Of a stretch of 64,000 bases of DNA, positions 46,789 through 56,066 are shown piece after piece (position 1 is the stretch's first letter; each line of letters starts with the position of its first letter). Origin of the DNA: Aliirhizobium wenxiniae (lineage in GTDB: Bacteria; Pseudomonadota; Alphaproteobacteria; Rhizobiales; Rhizobiaceae); the NCBI RefSeq assembly GCF_019511445.1, contig NZ_JAEUAN010000002.1, positions 350,958 to 414,957 of the forward strand, read 5' to 3'. The notes under the pieces are model-generated. The model was not told the origin of the DNA. It did no database searches and saw nothing but the letters and a program-made list of their open reading frames with translations. A program made the translations under genes and the position numbers.

Positions 46789-48122
46789 GGGCGTCCTCGT
46801 GGGTGATCCGTGGCAAGCGCCGTACGGCGCCAGAAATCAGAGCAGAAACTTTCGTCCCGCAGCGTTTCCAACTGCGTCCATTGCGGAAAGCCGGTTTTGA
46901 ACACGTCGGCACTCATGCGGCTGTCCTTGTACGGGTTGACCCGTCCGCCGGCATCGAGCGTCATGTGATCGAGACGCGTTAGCAGCTCAAGCGTCTTTTC
47001 GCCGTGATTGGGAAAATCCATCGTCAGCGTGTAGCCCGGACGCGGAAACGACATGAAACCTGGTGAAGGCACATCGCCAAAACGCTTCAACACTGTGAGG
47101 AAGGACGACAAACCGGCCTTGCGGCTTGCTTCCAGCATGGCCGGAATGACCGAACGCCCGGCTTCGAACGGAATGACGCTCTGATGCTGGAAGAGGCCCT
47201 TCGGCCCATAAAGCCGGTTCCAGTCTCCAACACCATCGAGCGGATAGAAGAACTTGCCGTAACCGGCCAAATGCGGTGCGGACTTCAGCCTGTTGACGTT
47301 GAAATAGGCCGTGTTGAACAGCCCGAGGCTCACCCGGTTCAGCGCCGAAAACGGCAGCTCGAACGGAACGCGGATCTTCGCCTTGACACCCTCGGTGCGG
47401 AAATTGCCGTTATCCGCATGATTGCCGGTAATCAGCACGCCACGTCCCGCCGATCTACCGGAGGCAAGCTGATCCAGCCAGGCGACGGAATATTCGTTTT
47501 CCCGGTCGGCATCGGCCGCAAGATCGAAATAGCCCTCGAGGCTGGAAAAGGCCGTCACCTTCTCGTCAATGTCGAGCGAGCCGACCTTCATGAGCTTTAG
47601 TCTGGCGGACAGAATAAGCCCCGTCAGCCCCAGCCCCCCGATCGTCGCCGAGAACAGGTCTGTATTCTCCGTCGCGCTGCAATGATGGATGTGGCCATCG
47701 GAACGCAGCAATTCGAAGCTTTCGACATGGCAGCCGAACGTTCCGCGAAGATGGTGGTTCTTGCCGTGAACGTCATTGGCGATCGAACCGCCGAGCGTGA
47801 CGAAACGCGTCCCCGGCGTTACCGGCAGAAAGAACCCGTGCGGAGCGATATAGGCGACCAGCTCTTCCAGCGAGATGCCCGCCTGCGCCTCCACGACGCC
47901 TGTCTCGAGATCAAGGCCGAGCACGGCCTTCTGCTGACGCATCGGCACGAGCGAGCCTGCATCATTATGGCAGCTGTCGCCGTAGGATTTGCCGTTGCCG
48001 AAAGCCAGCAGACCCGACCGGCCGGCTGCACCTCCGCGCAGCACCTCAATCGCCTGTTCAAAGGCGATTGCCTGTCTGGCATGACGGCTGATGCGACCGA
48101 AACTGTCAAGGCTCGCCTGCAT
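46785..48122 (-). CDS. DprE1-like FAD-dependent oxidase (VAO family)
   Basis: A 445-residue flavoprotein of the vanillyl-alcohol-oxidase superfamily. The FAD-binding GNGKSYGDSCHNDAG (residues 43-57) and GGSIANDVHGKNHH are shared with DprE1, which oxidises decaprenyl-phosphoryl-ribose at C2 during arabinose donor synthesis. DprE1 is about 460 residues. The start ATG at 48122 shares its A with the TGA of the UbiA gene (TGATG), so translation is coupled. The open frame extends 21 codons further upstream but that part overlaps UbiA and is not homologous. Confidence 0.88.
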   Translation of the reverse strand: MQASLDSFGRISRHARQAIAFEQAIEVLRGGAAGRSGLLAFGNGKSYGDSCHNDAGSLVPMRQQKAVLGLDLETGVVEAQAGISLEELVAYIAPHGFFLPVTPGTRFVTLGGSIANDVHGKNHHLRGTFGCHVESFELLRSDGHIHHCSATENTDLFSATIGGLGLTGLILSARLKLMKVGSLDIDEKVTAFSSLEGYFDLAADADRENEYSVAWLDQLASGRSAGRGVLITGNHADNGNFRTEGVKAKIRVPFELPFSALNRVSLGLFNTAYFNVNRLKSAPHLAGYGKFFYPLDGVGDWNRLYGPKGLFQHQSVIPFEAGRSVIPAMLEASRKAGLSSFLTVLKRFGDVPSPGFMSFPRPGYTLTMDFPNHGEKTLELLTRLDHMTLDAGGRVNPYKDSRMSADVFKTGFPQWTQLETLRDESFCSDFWRRTALATDHPRGRP

Positions 48123-49561
48123 CACAGCACACTCGCTGCAACGAAGAGCATGACGCCGACTGCAATCACCAACTGGCTGCGCCAATCGGTTGCGATGAAG
48201 ACGACCGGATCATCGTCCAGCTCCTTGCGATGCGCCAGGATCCAGATGCGGACATTGATATAGAGAACCATCGGCACCAACGGCCAGATCACCCAGGGCT
48301 CGCTATAAAGTGTGCGGATGTCTTCCGACTGGATATAGAGGGCTAGAACCATCGCGGCAGCAAATGCGGAAGAGACGCCGCTTTGGGCGACGATATGAAT
48401 ATCCTCCGGGCGATAACCGCGGCCGGCAATGCGGTCTCCGACGTCGGCCGTCGTGTGACGCAATTCGACATAGCGCTTCACCAACGCCAGAGACAGGAAG
48501 AAGAACAGGCCGAAAGCGATCAGCCAGAAGGACAGCGGCAGGTCTGTTGCCGCCTTGCCTCCAAGGATACGCAGGGCATAGAGACCGGCAAGGCAGAGGA
48601 CGTCGATCAGCAGCATCCGCTTCAGGGCCAGGGAATAAGCAGTTGTCACCACCAGATAAAGAACGATGACCGCAGCGAACTGCAAAGGCAGCAGCGAGCA
48701 GATGGCCGCCGTCGCGACGAGAAGCAGCGCGGAAACCGTAAGGCCATAAGGAATGGAGATGGCGCCACTTGCGAAAGGCCGGTTCCGCTTCCTCGGGTGC
48801 TGGCGGTCGAGCGGCAGGTCGAGAATGTCGTTGATGATGTAGATGGCGGATGCCGAAAACGAAAACGCCACCATGGCCAGCGCTGTCGCGATGAAGGTCT
48901 CAGGCTGGAAGATCGTGTGCGCAAGTACCGGAGAGGCAAAAACCAGGAAATTCTTCAGCCACTGATGCACGCGCAGCATCTTGATATAAGTCTTGATATC
49001 AGAGCGCCTGGCATCAAAACGCATCGAGGAATGCGCTCTTTGATATCGATCAGCCGCAGCATCCGGCGCAACCACGATCGCACTGCGTGCAATCTCGAAA
49101 ACCGCAATATCCGCACGGTCGTTACCGGCATAATCAAAGCCCTGCGGCCCGTAGAGTTCTGAAAGCAGCGCGGCTTTGCGGTGCGAAGCCAGATTGGTCT
49201 TTTCGTCCGTATGATAGACGGCGCTAAACAGGCCGAGATGTGCCGCCACGGCTTTCGCAAACGGCTCGGCGGCCGCCGTCACGAGAATGAGGTCGCGTCC
49301 GCGAACACGCTCTGCACGCAGGTAGGAAACGAAGTCCTCGCGATAAGGCAAATGGCTGGCATCCAGCGTGACCCGCCGCGCTATTTCCGTCTTCAGCCGC
49401 GCCTTGCCCGAAAGCAGCCAGACCGGCAGGAGAAATAGATAGAGGGGGTTCGCCCTGATGAGCTGGAACGCGCTTTCCCACAGAAGATCGGTGGAGATCA
49501 GCGTCCCGTCCAGATCGACCGCCAGAGGTATGTCAACGATGTTCTGTAAACGCACATTCAT
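48122..49561 (-). CDS. HAD phosphatase-UbiA prenyltransferase fusion (polyprenyl-phosphate phosphoribosyltransferase type)
   Basis: A 479-residue fusion. Residues 1 to about 190 are a HAD phosphatase (DLDGTLIS at 16-23; TAAAEPFAKAVAAHLG later). Residues about 195 to 479 are a UbiA membrane prenyltransferase with eight or nine helices and the first Asp-rich motif NDILDLPLD (244-252). In mycobacteria the transfer of phosphoribose to decaprenyl phosphate (UbiA, Rv3806c) and removal of the 5-phosphate are done by separate neighbouring proteins; here both appear in one chain. It is the first gene of the operon. ATG 49561, GAGG about 11 nt upstream. Confidence 0.88.
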   Translation of the reverse strand: MNVRLQNIVDIPLAVDLDGTLISTDLLWESAFQLIRANPLYLFLLPVWLLSGKARLKTEIARRVTLDASHLPYREDFVSYLRAERVRGRDLILVTAAAEPFAKAVAAHLGLFSAVYHTDEKTNLASHRKAALLSELYGPQGFDYAGNDRADIAVFEIARSAIVVAPDAAADRYQRAHSSMRFDARRSDIKTYIKMLRVHQWLKNFLVFASPVLAHTIFQPETFIATALAMVAFSFSASAIYIINDILDLPLDRQHPRKRNRPFASGAISIPYGLTVSALLLVATAAICSLLPLQFAAVIVLYLVVTTAYSLALKRMLLIDVLCLAGLYALRILGGKAATDLPLSFWLIAFGLFFFLSLALVKRYVELRHTTADVGDRIAGRGYRPEDIHIVAQSGVSSAFAAAMVLALYIQSEDIRTLYSEPWVIWPLVPMVLYINVRIWILAHRKELDDDPVVFIATDWRSQLVIAVGVMLFVAASVL

Positions 49562-50000
49562 TGTCAAAATAATCCCTCAGCCAAAGTCGAAACGTCATGG
49601 CGTCCGGATCGAAAAAGCTTCGCTCAATCTGCTCGCCTGGCTTGGCTCGGCGGATTTCCGTTGGCATCTGACATTCAGCCACAACCAAACATTGCATCGC
49701 GGCTGATGGGAAAATATGCCGCAACCAAGAATGAGCAGTTAATAAGGCGGGATCTTGCTCCGGTTTGGAGCGAATTTTCCCTGACAATTTCGATTAGGGT
49801 TTAGAATTTGCTGGGAGGCGTTGCTAATGAAGCGTTACCTCGGCTCAAACAATTATTCGGGAAGATGCAGCTATAGTCGTAGCCTTGCGAAAATTCGCTC
49901 CGATTTACTACAGCTGGACCAATCGCAGACAGAACCGTCATAGGTTGAAGCATCATTTTTCGCGCATAGCGGGCAGGATTAAAGATCGGAGGTCTCTCGC
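49562..50000. promoter_or_regulatory. Gene-poor region upstream of the UbiA operon with a spaced 13-bp inverted repeat
   Basis: GGAGCGAATTTTC (49767-49779) is repeated in inverted orientation at 49889-49901, 109 bases apart. CGCGCATAG (49961-49969) is inverted at 50001-50009 over the glycanase stop. A 38-codon rightward frame (49827-49943) with GGGAGG upstream is present but unsupported. The promoter of the leftward UbiA operon must lie here. Confidence 0.4.
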
Positions 50001-51059
50001 CTATGCGCGAGCGGCAAAACGTTTGATCGCGTCCATCATTGGCTTGGTCTTGTAGTCGCGATCCAAAGGCAATGGACGGTTCAGGCGTCCGTCATCGCGG
50101 GTAAACCACGTGGGCACCCATGTATAGCGATCGGTAATCCCCCAGGTCAGGATCGCGGTCGGCGGGTTCGCATCGGAAATTGCCTCCAACAGATCCGTGA
50201 CTCGTACTGCGATGACCTGATCGCGCTTTTTCTCGTCAGCGGGCAGGAGATTGTCGATAACATCGAGCTCCGTGACCAGCACATCGACATCCATCGCCTT
50301 GAGTTCGGCCACGAAGGACGACACGCCTTCCTTGTCTATTTCATACTGTCCCTTCAGGTGCCCCTGAAAGCCGACCGCATGGATCGGGGCGCCGCGATCA
50401 CGAAGATCGCGCACGACACGCAGGAGCGCATTCCGCCGGTTCTCGTAATACTCGCCGACACATTCGATATCATATTCATTGATGACAAGCTGCGCCTGCG
50501 GATCTGCTTCTGCCGCCAGGCGAAGTGCCGTTTCGATATATCCCTTGCCCATGTTCTCAAGCCAGAGATTGGGCCTCAGATAGTCGGAGCCACGCGGGTC
50601 CTCTGCAATTGCCTCGTTGATGACATCCCAGCTCGGAATGCGTCCCTTATATTGCCCCACGACGGTATGGATGTGCTTGGTCATCGCCTTTTCAGCGGCC
50701 TCCGCGCCACGAATGGACGAGGTCCAGTCCGGCATCGCCCCGTGCCAGATCAGCGTGTGGCCGCGCATTTTCATGCCGTTCTGATCGGCGAAAGCGAGCA
50801 GCTTGTCACCTTCATAGAAATCGAACCGATCCTCCGAAGGCCTCACCACTACCCATTTCAGCCCACCCTCCGGGACCACCAGCTGGCAATGCTCGGCAAG
50901 GACTGTCCGATAATCATAGTCATCCACCAAAGCATCGCCGCGTACCGCCGAGCCATAGGGTATCCGTCGCGATGGTGCAGCGGCATGGGTCGCGGGAACC
51001 TGAAGCGCCGCATGCGCCGCTACGGCAAGGCCAACCTGAACGAAATCCCGTCTGCGCAT
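50001..51059 (-). CDS. GH10 endo-beta-xylanase-type glycanase, exported
   Basis: A 352-residue glycoside hydrolase family 10 protein. The acid/base Glu149 is in WDVINEAI and the nucleophile Glu264 is in VLVTELDVIDN. The N terminus MRRRDFVQVGLAVAAHAALQ is a twin-arginine-type signal, so it is exported to the periplasm or outside. GH10 cleaves beta-1,4-xylan or mixed beta-glycans. Its place at the head of an exopolysaccharide locus, divergent from the polymerase gene, suggests it trims the cell's own polymer, as ExoK or ExsH do for succinoglycan, rather than plant xylan only. Confidence 0.92.
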   Translation of the reverse strand: MRRRDFVQVGLAVAAHAALQVPATHAAAPSRRIPYGSAVRGDALVDDYDYRTVLAEHCQLVVPEGGLKWVVVRPSEDRFDFYEGDKLLAFADQNGMKMRGHTLIWHGAMPDWTSSIRGAEAAEKAMTKHIHTVVGQYKGRIPSWDVINEAIAEDPRGSDYLRPNLWLENMGKGYIETALRLAAEADPQAQLVINEYDIECVGEYYENRRNALLRVVRDLRDRGAPIHAVGFQGHLKGQYEIDKEGVSSFVAELKAMDVDVLVTELDVIDNLLPADEKKRDQVIAVRVTDLLEAISDANPPTAILTWGITDRYTWVPTWFTRDDGRLNRPLPLDRDYKTKPMMDAIKRFAARA

Positions 51060-51122
51060 GGATCTATCTCGCCTTGATCGGAGGAAGCTAGGAGCTGCAT
51101 GAGACGCTAACTGGGCGACGTT

Positions 51123-52532
51123 ATGATAATATTACCTTGGTTGACGAAGGTTATTTACCAGCGGTTAACATATCTCGGCTTCCTGTTGAAACGGACCGCG
51201 GTTTCGTCCAGCACCACAGGACCTATCAGCTTGAAACAAGCAGGGGAAATTTCCCGGCCAGGAATGTTGCCGGCCATGCGCGCCGACCCCGCCACATGGA
51301 GTTTCGGCTCCGTGATCTTGCTGCTGCTCTTTTGCTATTTCTGGATCGGCCTTTCGCCCTTTGCTCACTCGGATGGCAGGGGAGGCCTCCCTTCCACCGG
51401 CAACCTGCTAAACCAGATTTCCGTCGTAGTCCTGTTCACCACCGCCATTGCAAGCCTGTGGCGCAATCCGGGCAAGAGCGTATTTTTCAGTCCGCATCTC
51501 TTGCTAGCCCTGATCCTTGTCTGGTTCTCCTTCGCCTCCGTGTTTTCCTTTGATCCGGTAACGGCCTTTCGCAGGATCATCTACGCATTTCTCGTCTGCG
51601 GTTGCGCCAATGCCGCACTTTTGCTGCCGCGGGACAGCCGCGACTTTGCAAGGATCATCGCCACCTGCGCGACGCTGACCTTGCTGCTCAATTATTTCGC
51701 CGTGTTGGTCATACCCTCGGTCGGCGTCCATGGGGCCCATGAAGTCGAAGCGGCACTCGCCGGAGACTGGCGCGGGATTTTCGGGCACAAGAACGCCGCC
51801 GCTGCCGGCATGGCCTATTTGGCCCTCTTCGGTCTCTACCTGCGAAAAGCGTCCTATCCGAAGCTGGGATCTCTCATCGCGGTTCTATCCGCCATCTTTC
51901 TTCTGTTCGCTGGCGGCAAGACTGCAACAGCGATGCTTCCCGTCGTCCTGCTGCTGGGCTGGCTGTTCGAACACTGCAAACCATTGCGTGGTTTCATCAC
52001 CGTCGGGCTGGTCATTGCGATGAACGTCATCCTCATCGAAGTCTCAAGCTCGCCGGCAATCGGTGCCATGGTGGCCGACCTCGGGATCGACGCGACCTTC
52101 ACAGGGCGAAGCGCGATCTGGAGCTTTGCCCTTGCCCGCGTCTCCGAATCCCCGTTCATCGGTTATGGCTTTCAGTTGTTCTGGGGAAGCGAATTTCTTC
52201 GCAACATCACCACGGAATCCTGGGCCCACCTCGCCGCGCATTCGCATAACTCGTTCCTGGAAACACTTCTGAATGGCGGTTTCCCGGCCCTCATACTCAT
52301 GGTCCTCTGGCTCCTCATCCTGCCGCTCAGGGATGCGGATGAAGCCTTTGCCACGCAGAACGATCCGAACCTGACGCGCCTGTTTCTCCGGATCTGGATT
52401 TTCTCGATCCTTCTGGCAGGCATGGAAAACCTCTTTTTCGTCAACAACGGCCCACTGTGGTTCACCATGCTCATCGCCGTGTTCGGCCTTAGATTGCAGG
52501 CGCTCGCCAGCCTTCAGTCTCGGCAGATGTGA
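51123..52532 (+). CDS. Wzy/ExoQ-like polysaccharide polymerase (O-antigen ligase family)
   Basis: A protein of up to 469 residues with about ten transmembrane helices. The ExoQ/Wzy_C motif GDWRGIFGHKNAAAAGMAYL and the later periplasmic loop FTGRSAIWSFAL and HSHNSFLETLLNGG are typical of O-antigen ligase/polymerase proteins. It likely polymerises lipid-linked repeat units in the periplasm. The start is uncertain: ATG 51123 gives a 50-residue tail, while ATG 51264 or 51276 starts just before the first helix; none has a strong ribosome site. Confidence 0.88.
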   Translation: MIILPWLTKVIYQRLTYLGFLLKRTAVSSSTTGPISLKQAGEISRPGMLPAMRADPATWSFGSVILLLLFCYFWIGLSPFAHSDGRGGLPSTGNLLNQISVVVLFTTAIASLWRNPGKSVFFSPHLLLALILVWFSFASVFSFDPVTAFRRIIYAFLVCGCANAALLLPRDSRDFARIIATCATLTLLLNYFAVLVIPSVGVHGAHEVEAALAGDWRGIFGHKNAAAAGMAYLALFGLYLRKASYPKLGSLIAVLSAIFLLFAGGKTATAMLPVVLLLGWLFEHCKPLRGFITVGLVIAMNVILIEVSSSPAIGAMVADLGIDATFTGRSAIWSFALARVSESPFIGYGFQLFWGSEFLRNITTESWAHLAAHSHNSFLETLLNGGFPALILMVLWLLILPLRDADEAFATQNDPNLTRLFLRIWIFSILLAGMENLFFVNNGPLWFTMLIAVFGLRLQALASLQSRQM

Positions 52533-52644
52533 TGACGGTGTCGTTGATGCCATGTGATGTTAACTGAAAGCCGAACATAGATTTGTATTCACTGATCTCC
52601 TTTCGTATTGAAACACGTCGCCCCACGCGGCAGGCGCAAGGGCA

Positions 52645-53676
52645 GTGAACAGCACAAACGCGAACAGGACCGGAGAGCCAAGCGTGCAGGACGTTAGCAG
52701 AGCTTCCGTAGAGGCTGTCATTTGCATTCCGACCTTCCGCCGACCGGATGGCGTGGCGCGCACGCTCCAGTCGCTGCTGGCCCAGCAGGGTGACATGCGC
52801 TTCGCAATCATGGTTGTCGAGAATGATGCCGAAAATCCGGTGGGCGCCGTCTCCGCGCGCGAAACGCTTGATGGTTCCGATGTTCCGTCCGCCGTTGTGA
52901 TCGAAGCTAGCCAGGGCAATTGCCACGCGATCAACCGGGCATTCACGGAAGCCCGCGAGCGTTTTCCGTCTGCAGATTACTTCCTGATGATCGACGATGA
53001 CGAGATCGCAAGCCCCGACTGGCTGGCAAAGATGGTCTCGACGGCGCGCCGCACCGGAGCCAGGATCGTCGGTGGCCCGGTCATCCGTCAATTCGATGTG
53101 CCGGTATCGCCATCCGTCAGCCGGCACCCGCTTTACGGCTTCATCAATGGACCGACAAGGCAGGTTCCCGTCATTCACGGCACCGGAAACTGCCTCATTC
53201 ACAGGGATGTCTTCGTCCGTCTGGAACCGGCCCTGTTCGACATCGCCTTCAACTTCCTCGGCGGCGGCGACATGGAATTCTTTGCCCGCTGCCGCGCAGC
53301 CGGCTTTACCTTCTGGTGGTGCGAGGAAGCGGTAATCCATGAAACGGTCGCGGCAGAACGCACGACGCCGAAATGGCTGATGCGCCGCTCGATCCGCACC
53401 GGCAGCATCAACTATGTCATCGACCGCAAGCGTATGGCCGCACCTGCCAGACTTCATGCCAAGAACCTTGTTTCGCTGGGCCTCAGCATCTTCAAGGCGA
53501 TCGGGCTTCTGGCTCGGACAAAACGCCTTCTCCCGGCCACACATCCGGTATTGATGTCGATCGGTCGGGTCACCGCAAGCTTCGGCTTCCTTCCGGTGCC
53601 TTACAAGGCGAGCGAAATTCCGGCTGCCGAGCGTCAGCCGGCACTAAAGGCCGGACAGCACATCACCGAGAGCTGA
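52645..53676 (+). CDS. Family 2 glycosyltransferase
   Basis: A 343-residue GT-A glycosyltransferase. The nucleotide-binding start EAVICIPTFRRPDGV, the metal site MIDDDEIASPDW, the acceptor-region GTGNCLIHRD and the GGGDMEFFARCRAAG segment are typical of GT2. It is cytoplasmic with a possible membrane-associated C terminus. The start is GTG 52645 with AAGGG close upstream; no in-frame ATG occurs before the catalytic fold. It follows the polymerase by 112 bases and is convergent with the flippase gene. Confidence 0.9.
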   Translation: MNSTNANRTGEPSVQDVSRASVEAVICIPTFRRPDGVARTLQSLLAQQGDMRFAIMVVENDAENPVGAVSARETLDGSDVPSAVVIEASQGNCHAINRAFTEARERFPSADYFLMIDDDEIASPDWLAKMVSTARRTGARIVGGPVIRQFDVPVSPSVSRHPLYGFINGPTRQVPVIHGTGNCLIHRDVFVRLEPALFDIAFNFLGGGDMEFFARCRAAGFTFWWCEEAVIHETVAAERTTPKWLMRRSIRTGSINYVIDRKRMAAPARLHAKNLVSLGLSIFKAIGLLARTKRLLPATHPVLMSIGRVTASFGFLPVPYKASEIPAAERQPALKAGQHITES

Positions 53677-53689
53677 TTTTACCTGCAAG

Positions 53690-55009
53690 TCAGGCTGTCC
53701 GCTGTTTTGCCGGCTCCGGCGACCCATCGGCCGTCCGTGACGAACGCCTGATATCGTTCTGCGCCCGGAAAAGCGCGCGCCAGGCAAGAATTGCGATCAG
53801 GATTTCCAGCACATAGGTCGTCGCGATCACGCCGCTGACACTGGCGTAATAGGCAGCGGCAGCCACGAGCCCCGCACCCGCGATATTCGAGACATTGAGA
53901 ATTTTTGCCCGCACATTCTGCAGGCTGGATGCACCGAGCGCTTCGAAAGCGGTGGCGCTGACCGCAATCGGGATCACCGCCCAGCACAGCGTCCGGGTCA
54001 TCCAGGACAATGAAACATAGTCATGCCCGAACAGAAGCGGCAGCCATGGCGTGATGATCCAGATGAACAGGCCGGCTGCAATGCCGATCGCCGTCGTCAG
54101 AACCAGCATGCTTCTGGCGCGTGCCAGAACAGCCCCTACACCGCTCAAGGCTGCGGCGGCATAGCTCGGATAGACGATCCGGTTAAGCGCCTCGACCGCC
54201 ATATAGGAAGCTTCCGTCAACCGGCGGGCAATCGAATAACTGCCGACGATTTCCGACCCAGCCACGGCGCTCAGGACAAGAATATCGGCATTGCTGCGCC
54301 CCGCCTTGAAGAAGAACTGGCTGGCGAACATGATGCCGATCGGCACCTCTTCGCGAACGATCCTGAATTTCGGCCGGCCCAACCGGCGTATCGCGATCAA
54401 CGCAATCACCGCAACGACCGCATGCGCGGCGAAATTCCAGACAGCCCATTCCGCCACGGTGGTGATGTTGAAGACGAGGCAGCTGACGACCGCCGCCATC
54501 ATGCGCAGCGCGGCGAACAGGAACTCGATCCTGTTGGCGACCGAAAAGCGCGAATGGGCGATATAGCTGTTCGTCGCGAGCCAGATGATCTTCAACAGGA
54601 TGATATTGGTGAAAAGGATCAACGCCGTGGCGACAAGCGTTGTCAGCACGTCATCCGAGACGGGAAATATCAGCGGAATGGCGATCATTCCGGCAACCAC
54701 CAGGACCGCGCCTGAAACGAGATTGAGAATATGCACATGCCCGAGCATGTCGGGATAGAAGCCCGGTTCCTGCGCAACTCGCCGGACCAGCGATTCCTGC
54801 GACCCTAGACCGCACACCTGTATGCCGAGATTGGTCAGCGCGGTGATCGTTGCATTCAGCGCGAACTGCTCATGGCCGAGATGACGCGCAAGCAGCGCGA
54901 AGGTCAAAAGCATGGTGACGCTCGATGCAAGCAGTGCCCCGCTCGATCCGACATAGGTACCGAGATGGCGGGCGAATTGCCGGAATTCGTGCTTGGACCT
55001 CAATCCCAC
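53690..55009 (-). CDS. Wzx-like polysaccharide flippase (MOP superfamily)
   Basis: A 439-residue protein with 12 to 14 transmembrane helices, related to the polysaccharide biosynthesis/ExoT-Wzx branch of the MOP superfamily. It would flip lipid-linked repeat units across the inner membrane for the polymerase at 51123-52532. The start is GTG 55009 with GGAGGT 6 nt upstream. The C-terminal 30 residues are a charged cytoplasmic tail. Confidence 0.9.
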   Translation of the reverse strand: MGLRSKHEFRQFARHLGTYVGSSGALLASSVTMLLTFALLARHLGHEQFALNATITALTNLGIQVCGLGSQESLVRRVAQEPGFYPDMLGHVHILNLVSGAVLVVAGMIAIPLIFPVSDDVLTTLVATALILFTNIILLKIIWLATNSYIAHSRFSVANRIEFLFAALRMMAAVVSCLVFNITTVAEWAVWNFAAHAVVAVIALIAIRRLGRPKFRIVREEVPIGIMFASQFFFKAGRSNADILVLSAVAGSEIVGSYSIARRLTEASYMAVEALNRIVYPSYAAAALSGVGAVLARARSMLVLTTAIGIAAGLFIWIITPWLPLLFGHDYVSLSWMTRTLCWAVIPIAVSATAFEALGASSLQNVRAKILNVSNIAGAGLVAAAAYYASVSGVIATTYVLEILIAILAWRALFRAQNDIRRSSRTADGSPEPAKQRTA

Positions 55010-55178
55010 TCGTTACCTCCAACCGGCGGCCTTTATGTCGTAAAAGCCTGCATGCCGGTGCGGCTGTCTATCCTTGGATATTCGCACCGGCCAGCACTAT
55101 GCGCGAACGGGATTAACGGAGCCTTAGGTCGAACCTTGGCAGTCTGCATTCTGCTATGTCCGGAGCCATGATCATCGA

Positions 55179-56066
55179 ATGACCGCCACCGTCAGTCTCG
55201 TTACGCCAACATATTCCCGCGACTTCGAGTCATGCCGTCTTCTGTGCGATTCGATCGATGCATACATTACCGGTTACGATCGGCATTATCTGCTCGTCGC
55301 CGATAGCGACCTTGAGCTTTTCTCGCAGCTTGGCAATGAAAAGCGGCTGGTGCTTCCCGATTCGGTGCTCTTGCCCGGCAAGCTATATCCATTGCCAGGC
55401 TTCCTGAAATGGAAGGGCCGTCAATACTATTGGGCCCCCGGCACGGGCCTTCCCGTTTATGGCTGGCATGTGCAGCAATTGCGGAAACTTGCGATGGCGC
55501 TGCTGCAATCCTGCGAGCGGGTCATGTGCATCGACAGCGACAATTGCTTCGTGCGCCCGTTCGACGTCGCAAGATTTGCCGGTGATCTTCTCTCGCCCCT
55601 TTATGTCGACCTGGGCGGAGTGAACGACACACGCCCGAACCACATCCTGTGGCAGAAAAATGCCTACCGCGTCATCGATACACCGGAGCCGCCTTTGCCC
55701 GGTGACGATTATATCGGCCAGATGATCGTCTGGGATCGCGAAAGCCTTAATACCGTCATGGACAGGATAGAGACCGTGACCGACCTGCCTTGGTGGAAGG
55801 CTCTGTGCAAGGCGCGCGATTTTTCCGAATACATCCTCTATGGCGTCGGCGTCGCCAGCAATCCATCCCTGATGGGCCGCCATCGCATTGTCGAGCAAAG
55901 CTTCTGCGCCACCTATTGGAGCGGACCCGCGCTTGACGAAAGGGGCATTGCAAACCTGATCGACAGCATGGGCAAGGATCAATATGCGATCGCCATACAG
56001 TCGCATACGCAGACCGACACCTCGCTGATCAGACGTGTGGCATTGACCCGTAATCTCTGGAGCTAG
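55179..56066 (+). CDS. DUF6492 family protein, probable glycosyltransferase
   Basis: A 295-residue protein of the DUF6492 family, found in rhizobial polysaccharide loci. The N-terminal VSLVTPTYSRDFESCRLL and the DxD-like CIDSDNCFV suggest a GT-A nucleotide-sugar fold. The stop TAG shares a CTAG tetranucleotide with the stop of the convergent GT4 gene. Function is inferred only from fold pattern and locus. Confidence 0.82.
   Translation: MTATVSLVTPTYSRDFESCRLLCDSIDAYITGYDRHYLLVADSDLELFSQLGNEKRLVLPDSVLLPGKLYPLPGFLKWKGRQYYWAPGTGLPVYGWHVQQLRKLAMALLQSCERVMCIDSDNCFVRPFDVARFAGDLLSPLYVDLGGVNDTRPNHILWQKNAYRVIDTPEPPLPGDDYIGQMIVWDRESLNTVMDRIETVTDLPWWKALCKARDFSEYILYGVGVASNPSLMGRHRIVEQSFCATYWSGPALDERGIANLIDSMGKDQYAIAIQSHTQTDTSLIRRVALTRNLWS

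Noticed and set aside
49827..49943. 38-codon rightward frame with GGGAGG upstream
   Set aside because: The ribosome-like site is plausible, but the product has no helix, motif or operon partner, and the frame lies inside a spaced inverted repeat.
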